Shown one piece after another: positions 38,441-64,000 of a stretch of 64,000 nt of DNA. The DNA is taken from positions 124,001 through 188,000 of the forward strand of contig VWPU01011708.1 of assembly GCA_013398955.1 (NCBI GenBank), read 5' to 3'. The position numbers were made by a program, and so were the translations under genes. Under the pieces are notes generated by a model, which worked only from the letters and a program-made list of their open reading frames with translations, did not search any database and was not told where the DNA came from. Each line of letters starts with the position of its first letter. Within the stretch, counting starts at the first letter, position 1. The stretch comes from Callaeas wilsoni. Taxonomy: Eukaryota > Chordata > Aves > Passeriformes > Callaeidae.

Positions 38441-41325
38441 CTGTGGTGACTGTTAGGCCAGGTATGGCAGCAGCATGGCAATGTGTGCTGGCCAACTCCT
38501 TGGCAGCTCTTTAGTTACCTACCAGCCACACAGAAAAAGGGTTAAAAGAGAAGTGGGGCTACTGCTCACCAGGTCTGGATACTTCTCTTGAGTTCATGCC
38601 CGGATCCTCTCGGGGTAAGCAGTGAAGTCATGTGAAACCTTCTTATAGCAGCTCTCAGCAGGGTTCTGCAAACCCCTTCTGGTTTTGGCTCAAGGAGGCT
38701 CCTATTTGCCTGAACCTTGCTCTGAGATTTCGTTTCAAATACACGCAGGTCCTCCAAGCATAACCATGGCCAAGATCAGCCTAGTTGCAAGTCAAATGTT
38801 CAGATGGTTTCCACCCCAAATCATAAATCCCACTCTGTCACCTGGAACTGAGCCCATTCTGCTCAAACCTCAGCTTGCATTTGGGGGAAACTTGACTCCA
38901 GTTCACTGAAAAGTTCGCAAATCCAGCCCATGTTCTGGGTTTGTAACAAACCCTCCAAAACAGGCAAAATGGCCTTGGCTTTAGGGTTCAATCTGGACCT
39001 TGTTGCCAGAGTCATGGTGTCATCTAGTGGTGACAGCTTGTATGGGCACACACACGGTACCCACCTCCACCTCGCAAACATCCCCACAGACAGTAGTGCA
39101 GTTGCAGGTCTGGTAAATGTCTTCCAAAATACACCACCTTTTTCAAAGGCAGAACAGCTCCACCATTTCAGTGAAAGCCATTTGCACCTCAAAGAGAGCT
39201 TTTTGCAAAGGTTCCCAAATAAAGTGAAGGGCACACTTCGCATCTTCTATCACTTCTACACAACTAGAAGACAATCTCCTGGGGAAAGGGCAAGCCACAG
39301 TAACTTTGACGGATAGCAGTCAGCAGCAGACTCAGTTGTGAACATGTTTTATATTTAAAAGTCATTCTCACTATAGAAGTTGCGTATCTTGAAATGTCCC
39401 TTTTACCTATACTGTAAAAATGCTCAAAAATCACAGTAATAGATACAAGAGGAAAAAGGACTCTGGTTTCAGTTTGTACTTTGAGAGGTCTCTTGCACAG
39501 GTACACATTCCCAATTCTCAAGAAAGGGCAGCTGATTTTTGGATTCTCAATTTATGTCCTACTGGTGGCAAGCTCAAGAACAGTGCAGCCAAAGCAGCTC
39601 CCAAAGTAACAGCACATCTTTTGCAAGAAATCAAGTGCCTTAGGTCTCACTTCAAGCATTTCTAAAGGGATTTGACCCACCATATATTCTGTGTGAGAGA
39701 GTTCTGGCTACATGAATTCCTTCTCCTCTGTGAAGCTGGGAACTGAGTACCTGCTCTTAAACCTACTCTCGTTTTAATTCAATGAAATTTAAGCGTAAGA
39801 GTTTTGCCTTTCAGCTAAGACAAAGCAGGAACACAAACATGATTGGTTTTCCAGACTCAGCTGATGGGTAGGATCAGAGTCACCATCAGCCCTGTTCCCA
39901 TAACCTCAGGCACTGCACTGAGTCACTTGTCCCACAAGCTGATAAGAGCTGCATCTCAAAGAAAAGAAAACTCTGTTCAAATTGGAAGAAGGATCACAGT
40001 GTCAGCAGAGAGGAAAGAAAAAACTGCCAATTTCAGCACTGTCCTGGAAATGAAGTGGGTTTTCAGGTTCCTGAGGTCTATCTGAGGTTTCATCATGGAT
40101 CCAGCTCAGGTGTTTCCTTGGCAGGTTTGTCTTCTAACCTGGAGCTTAATCCTTCCCTCTGATCTAGTCTTTCTGTCTGCAAGCTAATGAGCTTGAAATT
40201 ACCGTATATTTATGTGTCCCTCTGAGCTCTGATCTGTGACACAACCACAGCTACAGCTGGACTTGCTTCTTTCTTTATTGTGTAGAGTTGCAGCCTAAAC
40301 GCCAGGCTTGATGCTAAAACCAATGAAATTCAAATCCCAGTTTACAAGTAGGGTAAGAGGGAGAAAGCACTTTTCAGAACCCTGGTTTCTTTTGGGATCT
40401 ATCCTGAGACACTGAATTTCAAGCCTGGTAACAGCACAGACCAGGGCTATCTTTATTGCAGAGGATTCCACACACCCCATTCCACCTTGGTCACAGATAG
40501 CACAGGGAAGACTTTTGACTACTACTTGCCTGGACTCAAAATGACCACAGGAATTACCCAAAATCAATTAATTCTTTATAGCTGCACCAAAGTGTTTTCT
40601 TCCCTTGGATCTGTTTTCTTCTCCCATCCTATCACTTGTGTTCCACTTATTCTATGAAGCTTAAAGACTTCATTGTGCCATCTACCCACTAGGTCTACCA
40701 CGAAGGTGAAGCCCAAGGCAAGTTGCTCAAAGGTAAAAGAGAATGCTCAACTACTGTTATGTGGGGCGGGTTTTAATTTTTAGCAAGTACACAAACCTAA
40801 AAATAACAGATAACTTACATCAGAGCCTGCATATAGAGTACCTTTCACCCTAAAGAAGCTTTCCAAAAACGTACATGCACAGCAACACAGAAACGTAGCC
40901 ACCTCTGGAGCTGATTACAGCTGCTGCTTATCCAATACAATATGATAACAAGGAGAGCTACCACAATAAACCCCTGGGTTTTTGGTAAATTGCACTATGG
41001 ATTTCTGCACGCTTGCTATACCAGAGGACACCCATATATTTAAAGGCTTCACCTGAGACAACAAGGCAGAGCCAGCAAAACACATTTCCTTTTTGTCCCT
41101 TGGAAGGTCAAAAACCTCCCTAGCAAAATATGCTGGAATAGAAACAGCCAGGCTCTTGAGCAATTTCATATCTGATATTCAGGTACTCGCTAGCTCTACC
41201 ACTCAGTGCGTGCCGTGACAGATATGTCACAAGTAAAGGTCACAGCAAGGTTTTCCCTGCCAGACTTGCCCGCTTTACAGGAACGGCAGATTTGTGCCTG
41301 CTCAGTTTCTCTGTCCTGTGTCCCA
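38441..41325. other. Intergenic, no gene recognised
   Basis: No supported exon. The 38863-39316 frames overlap on both strands and are unlikely to be real. A CTCF-like core ATCTAGTGGTG lies at 39023-39033. Confidence 0.45.
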
Positions 41326-41329
41326 GGCA

Positions 41330-41500
41330 CGGTGGCTTGTTTTGGAGTGCCCTCTGCCGCCCAGCGCACAGACCTGCGAGCCGGCAGGGAACGAGGCCGG
41401 GAACACGAGCGGAATCTCGGTTAAGGACGGGCAGCGGTCAGCGCCGTTCAGCCCCACGCGCCGGTCAGGGGCCCTCACTAGAGCCGAGCCCTGAGCTCAG
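41330..41500. promoter_or_regulatory. CpG islet (orphan)
   Basis: About 18 CpGs in 170 bases, in an AT-leaning background. Three overlapping plus-strand frames here are driven by GC content. No splice-linked exon is seen. Confidence 0.4.
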
Positions 41501-43076
41501 CATCTGGGTCTGACTGCCTGAGCTCTAAAGGTTTGCAAAGCACTGCCACCCACCAGGGCTGCAGAGACAATTGACTTTCAGGTCTGTTTTCTGGGACAAC
41601 TCTACCTCAGCTCACCTCCCACACCTCACAAAGCTCTTGCCCAGTTCTTCTCATCCGGGATCTGAGGCAGAAAAAGCAGCACAAGCCCCTTGCACTGGCA
41701 CTGCTGGGATTCTTCCTTTGCAGCTATGGGAGGCAGCTTTACTCTTCACTTCCACCCAGCCCACCTCATCTAAGTGAGGGGTAACTCCCGTCTCCAAAGG
41801 AAAATAGGAAAGCTGACTAGTCCAAGATGTGGAGCCAGGAATCCCTTTGGGGATCAGCAGGCCTCTGAAAACTGCACAGAAATAGTTTCTATCTAGGTGC
41901 TAAGAGATCAGATATTCTAGAAGGTTCTATTCACTTACAACCAATAATACCAGGCAAAATTCTTTAGTCACTCCGTTATCCTCACAGCTCCAAAAATCCT
42001 TACCCTACCCTTACTCCTTTCTCTTCAAGCTGGTGCAGACAGCCAGGCCTGACACCAAGACCGAAGTTTCTGACTCCCAACGCCAGAACCTAATGTGATT
42101 TTTTTACTTACCTAGGTTAATACAGTTCTTTCAATAAAGTTCTTTTAAGCACAACACCCATAAGTATCTTTATTAGATCACTCACTCACGTCCAATCAGC
42201 TACCACGCAGGCACAGCACTGTCCTGCACAAGAAATAACTTTGCATTCTCTGTGCAGTGAGGTCGTGTACTGCAAAGCTGTTTGGCCTGTGCTCCAGAGT
42301 CCTGTGAAGTTCTCGGCAAGGGAGTGGTTTGCAGGTGTGCATGCCAGGATGCACACATACAGTCTTCACCTGTGTGTTAACAGCAAGCATCTTAAAAAAT
42401 TTGAAACGTGGCAGTCAAAATGTAACTTGCACTGGGGAAGAAAACTACATGAGAATAATATATAATTTTATCTCTTATTTTTGTTATCCATGGTCATATT
42501 CTTCTATGACATACTGCTCCTATACCTCTACAAGGATGGAATTCCATGACTCTTCCCTTCTTACATCTGGATAGAAGTTACCACCCCACATGTTCACTCC
42601 TAATCAATACATGCAGCTAGAATTGTCTCCTAGATTTGCTACAATTCAGACATTTTCTCCTCTCTGACAGCAAAGTACAATCTATTTTGTCAGGCTTGTC
42701 ATTGCAAAGCTGGGACTACTTGCTTAAGAACAGACCAAGACACAATCCTAGCTCTGTTACCCATGAAGGGTTTTTAATCCAAAAGGGGTACGTGGAGCAT
42801 CAGGGTATGTAGCAGTCTTTGCGTGGGCACTTATAATACTAACTCCCAATTCCCTTCCCCTTTTGGCTGCCATGCTTTCCTTGGAAAGAGATACCTGAAT
42901 GCAGTCAGGTAGGTAAGCTCTCCCTTCAGTGAACTGCCAGCCATTGTTGTTTGCCTGTGATTACTTGTTGTTTTACTGGGATTATTTACCTGTGTCACCG
43001 TGTGATCCTCCTGTTCTGCTCTCCCCTGTCAGGCAGCAGAGCTGCATGTAACATTCATAAAACTTAACACAAGCCT

Positions 43077-43117
43077 GGCCACAGTTTCTCACGGCCACAG
43101 TTTCTCACAGCCACAGT
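43077..43117 (+). repeat. 16-bp tandem repeat, about 2.5 copies
   Basis: Unit GGCCACAGTTTCTCAC, two exact copies followed by a partial AGCCACAGT. Local duplication. Confidence 0.85.
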
Positions 43118-43776
43118 AAGCACTGAGGCTCCCCATGGCTGTGCTGACCCTGGACAGGACCATGTTAGAATAACATGACTCACAGCAACACTATCGCTGC
43201 TATTAGGCCACTGATATTGTACCAGAAATAAACACAAAGGCACCACCTATAACTACAAAGCTCTAGTCACAGGGCTGCTGCAGTGGCAAGGTCCCAGCAG
43301 AAACCCTCTCCTTTTGGGGAGGCTGTGCTAGTTACTAAACCAGCTGGTGCCAGGGCTGCACATTATCAGAGTTCATCTGCTCCTGCCAGCTAAGTAGCTT
43401 ATCTAATAATTACACTATATCACCTTACAAATCTTGCTTCTTCAGGAGTATAACCCCTGTGCCCTCCCAAATGCAGAATCCTTACAGAAACAGATGAGGC
43501 ACCAAAAAAACTCAAACAAACCAGCCCACAAACTGTAGGTAACAGTGTGAGGCAGGGACCCTTTGCATATGTCAGTAACAAGGTTCTATCAGAGAGCCTT
43601 TATCTAGAAAGGATCCCTTGCGCATGTTGTCTTTTGAGCAAATTTTAGTCCTTGTTACATGGAACAAGCAAAACCGCCAGGTCTTAACAGCAAACAGCAC
43701 AATATTTTTCATAAGGTCAAAGAATTAGTCGTGCTTGAAGCTGTATGTACATTCAGGACAAATTCTTTTGTTCACT

Positions 43777-43797
43777 CCCCCCCCTTTTTTTTTTTTT
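43777..43797 (+). repeat. C8-T13 homopolymer pair
   Basis: Eight C followed directly by thirteen T. About 55 bases later comes an A11 run (43853-43863), and then a C7-type run near 43901-43908. All are low-complexity DNA prone to slippage. Confidence 0.9.
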
Positions 43798-44357
43798 GAT
43801 AGCATTCATGTGGAAGCAAAGGGAAAGGATGAACATATTTATGATGAAAAGGAAAAAAAAAAAGTCTCGTCCAAATCATTCCATTGGCCACAATCCCTTC
43901 CCCCCCCTCCAGCATTTTTCCAAAGAGAAGTCTAGCTCCTCTTCCCATGTTGGCTCATTTCACTGGCTCCTCCACGGAGCTCCCATTCGCTGCCCACATC
44001 AACCCCGATGCTGTGCAGCATGTGCTGGGTGTCTGCAGGGGGTACCGCGACCCTGCTACCAGCCAGAACATCACACAGGCACGTTGTGCTAAGGGAGGTG
44101 GATTGCTGAGCTGCAGTCTCTAACACACATAATGAGATTAGCATTTGAATAGTGCTGATCAAGTTACCAGTAGCTCTGAACCCCGGGTCCATCAGATGCA
44201 AATGAATCACTATAAATTTTGCTCCTTTCTTAAAGGCTCTTTATATGCATGGCCAATGCAGAAAGAACTGCAGTGAGTATTGGCCCAAGAAGTCTGTCTC
44301 TCACCGTGAGTGGGAATTTCTGAAAGTGGAGAAACCATAGGAGCACCTTTCCTTAGA

Positions 44358-44401
44358 TTTTTTTTTTTTTTTTTTAATAAGCAGTTTTTTCCCCTTTTTT
44401 T
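44358..44401 (+). repeat. T-rich low-complexity tract
   Basis: A T18 run, then AATAAGCAG, T6, C4 and T7. No retroposon body precedes it that I can recognise. Confidence 0.85.
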
Positions 44402-46386
44402 GATGTGTCTTTTCTCCCAGGGCTGCGCAGGCATCAGGACATATTCTGGCATAAAGTTCAGAGACAAAATCCTTCACAATACCTTCATGGAGGTCTTAAT
44501 TCTATCTGTTTTAATTACCTGAGTAACTTCTGAAAGTCCTGCCGGCTTCCTTGTGTCAAGGACATATCCTTCCCTGGTGGGAGGATGAAGGTGAGATAAG
44601 TCTGTGGTGTCTCCAACGGCATTGATCCAGTATCTTGGAAGCACTTGCAGTATTGTGGGGCATCTTAGTGTTCTCGCCTCCTCAGTCTCCCTGGAGGAAG
44701 ATACAGTACACAACCCATTTAGGAGGAATCTTTAGGGTACTGCCTTGCATGATTAAATGTAAACTGCCTAATCCCTCCATATCTCAGTGGACACTCAATT
44801 GCAGGGGAGTTTTCTCCCACATCTGTGCTGCAGGAAGGAACCCTGATGGGAGGAGAAGGGAAGAAGGCACAGTCAACTTGAGAAAACGAAATCTGTGATT
44901 GTCAGGTGAGCTTTGGCACACACCAGAGCTCATCCAACATTGCAGTGAGAAGTCACAGGAGCCTATAATTTCTGCTAACATGGAGATTTAACACATTCAC
45001 AGCATTCTGCAAGATTCATAGCAGTACAAAATGATGCATCCATGATATCTCAAATGCAGCCATTTGAGTTTTTAGGACCATACTGCAAACAAGCTTGTTC
45101 TTACAAGTAACTACGCTCAATTGACTTCAGCTGCTTTCATTTCTCTGAACAAACTTGAGAGAAGAAACTAAAACCGCATCAGCTCTCCAGACAGCCTGAC
45201 TGAAGCAAGCACTGTGAAGAACACTCAAACTCATTCACTTCCCGATACAAAACCCTGGATGGCCTTAATTGCATTCTAACAAATTCTGTTTATCCTATGC
45301 TAGAATACACACAAATTGCTATGTGGTTTGAGATTTGCAACTAGGAGTGACTTTCTGATTACCAGAGCTCCATTTATTATTCCTAATATTAGTATTCACC
45401 AGCTAATTACTCACTTCTAGCTCTAGATATTTTTAACATGGTACATTTATTTTGAGGTGCAGGAAAGTACATGCACATAAGCATTGACTTGAATTAACAA
45501 AATGTAAGAACTCCTCACCACCTCTCCTGAGAAGAAGCCTTCACATCTCCTCACTCCACCTGCTCCTCGTTAAAGGAAAGGTGTGAGGAAGTTTACCACA
45601 TTTGTAGTGTCAATCACCTCCTTTCCCATGGAGCCTTAATAGGTACAACTAGCCGCAGGCACAAAGCACCAAAATTACTCCATGTCCCAGTTGGTTATAT
45701 AATAAATCTGAATTAAATCAATAATTAAAGCAGCTCTTGCATGCTACTTCTCCCTGATGAGCATCCTTTTTAGAACGCCAGTGGCACCTCCCATAATGAG
45801 AAAAGGGGCTCAGAGCCCACGTTGCTGTGACCCACCCAACTGCACAGGCAAGAGACAAGACCCACTTTAACACTCATGGCAAAAGCAGGTGTTAATTTTG
45901 AATGCAGCCCACACTGGAAAAGGGCCAGGCCCTCCACTGCAGCTCGCACAAAACCCACCTTGAAAGCAGAGCCAAAACTCGCTGCCCTGGCTGCCCCCTC
46001 TCAGGCTCCCTGAGCTGTGAGCTCAGTGCGGCTCCCTTTTCTGCAGGGACCTCCTCAGCCCGAAGCCAGGGTGGCTGAGGGGGTCTCCCTGAGCAGCTCC
46101 TGCTGCCTGGGCCTCAGGGACAGGCCGGGAGACTTAAAAGCTGACTCAGAGGTGCTCAAAAATTCACACTCCCAAGGGGAAGGTCCGTGGGCATAGCCGT
46201 ATCATCGGCCTACCATCCCCTCAGACCGAGACCACCCTGACATGCCGTGACAGCCCAGCTTCTGAGGAACTCCCCGGCCTGGGCAGCCACAGCCCCAAGC
46301 CATGCTTCAAGGGGTCACAGCTGCCTCCCGGAAAGCGTAGCCCTCGGGGGAAGGGAGCAACACGCTCCTCACACCACAGAACCGCA

Positions 46387-46530
46387 CCTCGGGGCTGGGC
46401 CCACCCCTTGACAAAGCCCCGCCCTAGGGCCGGGCCCACCCCATGACAGAGCCCCGCCCCAGGGCCGGGCCCACCTCACGGCAAGGCCCCGCCCCGGGCT
46501 GGGTCTCCCTCACGACGCCTCCGCCCCTCA
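46387..46530 (+). repeat. Degenerate GC-rich minisatellite, about 35-bp unit
   Basis: Four successive units start GGGCTGGGCCCACCCC, GGGCCGGGCCCACCCC, GGGCCGGGCCCACCTC and GGGCTGGGTCTCCCTC. The first three end in CCCCGCCC, the fourth in CCGCCCC. Further diverged units (GGCTGGTTCTCCCTCATGAC, GGGCTGGGTCTCCCTCAGGG) continue toward 46700. The minus strand is G-run rich and could form G-quadruplexes. Confidence 0.8.
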
Positions 46531-46770
46531 GCGCTGAGCGCTCCTCGGGGCGCTGACCCCGTGTCTCGCTAACCCGTTGTGCTTCGAGACGGTGCATCGC
46601 GCGTCCCCTTCAGCCCTCAAGGCTGGTTCTCCCTCATGACGCCTCCACCCTTCACCCCTGGAGGCTGTGTCCCCCTCGCCCCTCAGGGCTGGGTCTCCCT
46701 CAGGGCTGCGGCCGGGCCGCCCCCGCCCCTCAGGCCGGCGCTCGCGCTCGCCGCAGCCGCGGAGGCGCTG

Positions 46771-46781
46771 CCAGGGGGCGC
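46771..46781 (+). promoter_or_regulatory. Candidate CTCF binding core
   Basis: CCAGGGGGCGC is an exact match to the strongest part of the CTCF motif. The flanks match partly. Its place in a CpG island at a gene end fits a boundary site, but occupancy is inference. Confidence 0.45.
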
Positions 46782-46863
46782 CCTGGGGCCTGCCCAGGCC
46801 TGGCACCCCCTTCCTGCCCTGAGGGCACGACCCGGACACTCGGGAAAAGCTCCTAAAAAGGGA

Positions 46864-46904
46864 AAAATCCCCTAAAGAGGGGAAAAAAATCCCCTAAAGA
46901 GGGG
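46864..46904 (+). repeat. 22-bp tandem pair, each with a CCCCT/AGGGG hairpin
   Basis: CCCCTAAAGAGGGG occurs at 46869-46882 and again at 46891-46904, each preceded by an A-rich spacer ending in AAT. Each copy can fold as a 5-bp stem with an AAAG loop. Confidence 0.85.
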
Positions 46905-47224
46905 ACAGCCCCTGCGTTGAGGAGCCCCTGTAGAAGGACAAGCATGTAGAAAGGGAAAAAAAACCCCAGAAGACTTATGTCCCAGCCCAAGATAATGGTC
47001 CTTTAGTCAGCAACACTGGGGAGTTTTACCTTGGTCCTACATTCCAGCACTTGCACTAAACATTTATTTTACGAATAAAAAATATCATCTGAGATGGACA
47101 ATCAGCTGAAGAAGAAATTAGATTTCTCTATTAGAAAGAAAGGGCATAATATAATGAACAGTACACAAATGTGCAGAGTGATGTATATACACTAAAAACA
47201 GCGCAGGGCAAAACATTTGCAACA
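46905..47224. other. Short spacer between the GC block and the PI4KA 3' end
   Basis: AT-rich sequence with no gene seen. AATAAA occurs on the plus strand at 47074-47079 and on the minus strand at 47063-47068. This leaves open late poly(A) use by PI4KA or a convergent transcript, without further support. Confidence 0.4.
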
Positions 47225-47243
47225 GACACGAAGTCTAAGGTCT

Positions 47244-47249
47244 TTTATT
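47244..47249 (-). terminator. Distal poly(A) signal AATAAA for PI4KA
   Basis: The minus strand reads AATAAA, followed within about 20-30 bases by a GT-rich stretch (GTGTCTGTTG, then TGTTTTG). That is the normal layout of a working cleavage site and makes this the better of the two candidates. Confidence 0.6.
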
Positions 47250-47626
47250 ACATTTTATAGATTAAATATATCTTCAGTAGAGTCTCTTTTTAAAACACAC
47301 AAAAGGAAAAAATACATTCTTCATGTACATATGAAATACTGACCATATAGCAGGGACCATGTACAGTGCAAAGTATGAACACAGCTACACAGACATCACC
47401 ACCCTGGATGATTATCAAGCTTTTTCTACAGTAAAATTGGAACAAGTTAACATTTCTGTTTCCAAAGAGAAATCCACACCCTTCCCTTCCATGGCATTTT
47501 GTGGGATTGTGCAGGAAAGGGTTTAATTTACTTTTTAACGATATTATAAAATCCTTGCATTGCATGAAAAATTACCGAACTCCTCAAGCTTTACCACTGT
47601 CATACATTCCTAATCGTAATACAATT

Positions 47627-47632
47627 TTTATT
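47627..47632 (-). terminator. Proximal poly(A) signal AATAAA candidate for PI4KA
   Basis: AATAAA on the minus strand about 240 bases after the stop. The downstream GT-rich element is weaker (TGTATGACAGTGG). It may give a shorter UTR isoform. Confidence 0.4.
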
Positions 47633-47868
47633 GTCATTGCAACCCAACTCCAAAAATCCAGGGAAAAACAGTAATATAGATAAGCTGGTATAGAGAAAGG
47701 AATGAATTAGAACTGATTGTTGCAATGTCCAGGAAACAAGTACCCAACATGTACACACACACAGAGGGTGGAAGGTAGCGAGGTGTGACAGAGCATGTCC
47801 TGTTTGTCACAAGTTTGGAGTGAGGGCACGGGGTTGCACGTTTCACTTCAGCAGTGGATCTCTAGTGT

Positions 47869-63994
<16,126 letters not shown>

Positions 63995-64000
63995 CTGTAA

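Larger units (their letters stand above)
41501..46140. other. Intergenic, no gene recognised
   Basis: Contains mononucleotide tracts near 43777-43908 and 44358-44401 and a 16-bp tandem repeat at 43077-43117. AT-rich blocks near 45360-45420 and 45680-45740 hold homeodomain-like cores. No exon is supported. Confidence 0.45.
46150..46830. promoter_or_regulatory. GC-rich CpG island just past the PI4KA 3' end
   Basis: The longest CpG-dense block of the window, ending about 400 bases from the inferred PI4KA cleavage site. It includes a GC-rich minisatellite and a CTCF-like core. It could be a promoter for an unseen neighbour, an insulator, or simply a GC-rich repeat block. Open frames within it are composition artefacts. 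Confidence 0.55.
47225..47868 (-). other. PI4KA: PI4KA 3' untranslated region (end estimated)
   Basis: This sequence follows the stop codon without any plausible coding frame. The end is set by the distal AATAAA at 47244-47249 plus the usual cleavage distance, so it is accurate only to some tens of bases. If the proximal signal were used, the UTR would be only about 250 bases. Confidence 0.65.

Noticed and set aside
46528..46875. Open frames on both strands of the GC block
   Set aside because: They are Pro/Gly/Arg/Ala-rich products of CpG-rich tandem DNA. Long frames on both strands are expected from low stop-codon frequency.
47063..47079. Plus-strand AATAAA as the end of a convergent gene
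   Set aside because: No plus-strand exon or UTR leads into it, and AATAAA is common by chance in AT-rich DNA.

Overview
The window reads as nuclear DNA of a vertebrate, most likely a bird. Split genes with GT-AG introns, scattered CR1-type LINE remnants (the main sauropsid retroposon), low repeat density, short introns and an AT-leaning background with small CpG islets all fit. I saw no prokaryotic, plasmid or viral layout.

Right third (about 47.2-64.0 kb): the 3' half of PI4KA (phosphatidylinositol 4-kinase alpha, PI4KIIIalpha) lies on the minus strand. I placed 25 consecutive coding exons by reading the complement and joining them at GT-AG sites. All phases join without a break, giving 2,853 coding bases: 950 residues plus a TAG stop. 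This covers the C-terminal part of the helical scaffold, the PIK-type helical domain and the whole kinase domain, including DRHNGN, DFG and the C-terminal tail. The first exon is complete at its acceptor, and the gene continues beyond base 64000. A 3'UTR of roughly 640 bases follows, with a proximal and a better distal AATAAA.

Left two thirds (1 to about 47.2 kb): I recognise no protein-coding exon. The region holds a 3' CR1 end near 8.6-8.8 kb, more decayed CR1 pieces near 7.2, 34.0 and 38.4 kb, and older repeat remnants near 22.4 and 22.8 kb. There are five CpG-dense islets (about 1.9, 8.9, 26.2, 41.4 and 46.2-46.8 kb), the last with a GC-rich minisatellite and a consensus-like CTCF core. 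There are also simple repeats and a few striking inverted repeats. The best of these is an 18-bp hairpin with a 6-base loop at 28057-28098. The open frames here look like chance or repeat-derived frames.

How it fits together: a conserved housekeeping lipid-kinase gene ends next to a GC-rich, possibly insulating island, beyond which lies a long non-coding or regulatory stretch. I found no convincing new biological system. The most check-worthy items are the 28.06 kb hairpin, the 46.2-46.9 kb GC/CTCF/minisatellite block and the orphan CpG islets as possible unannotated transcription starts.
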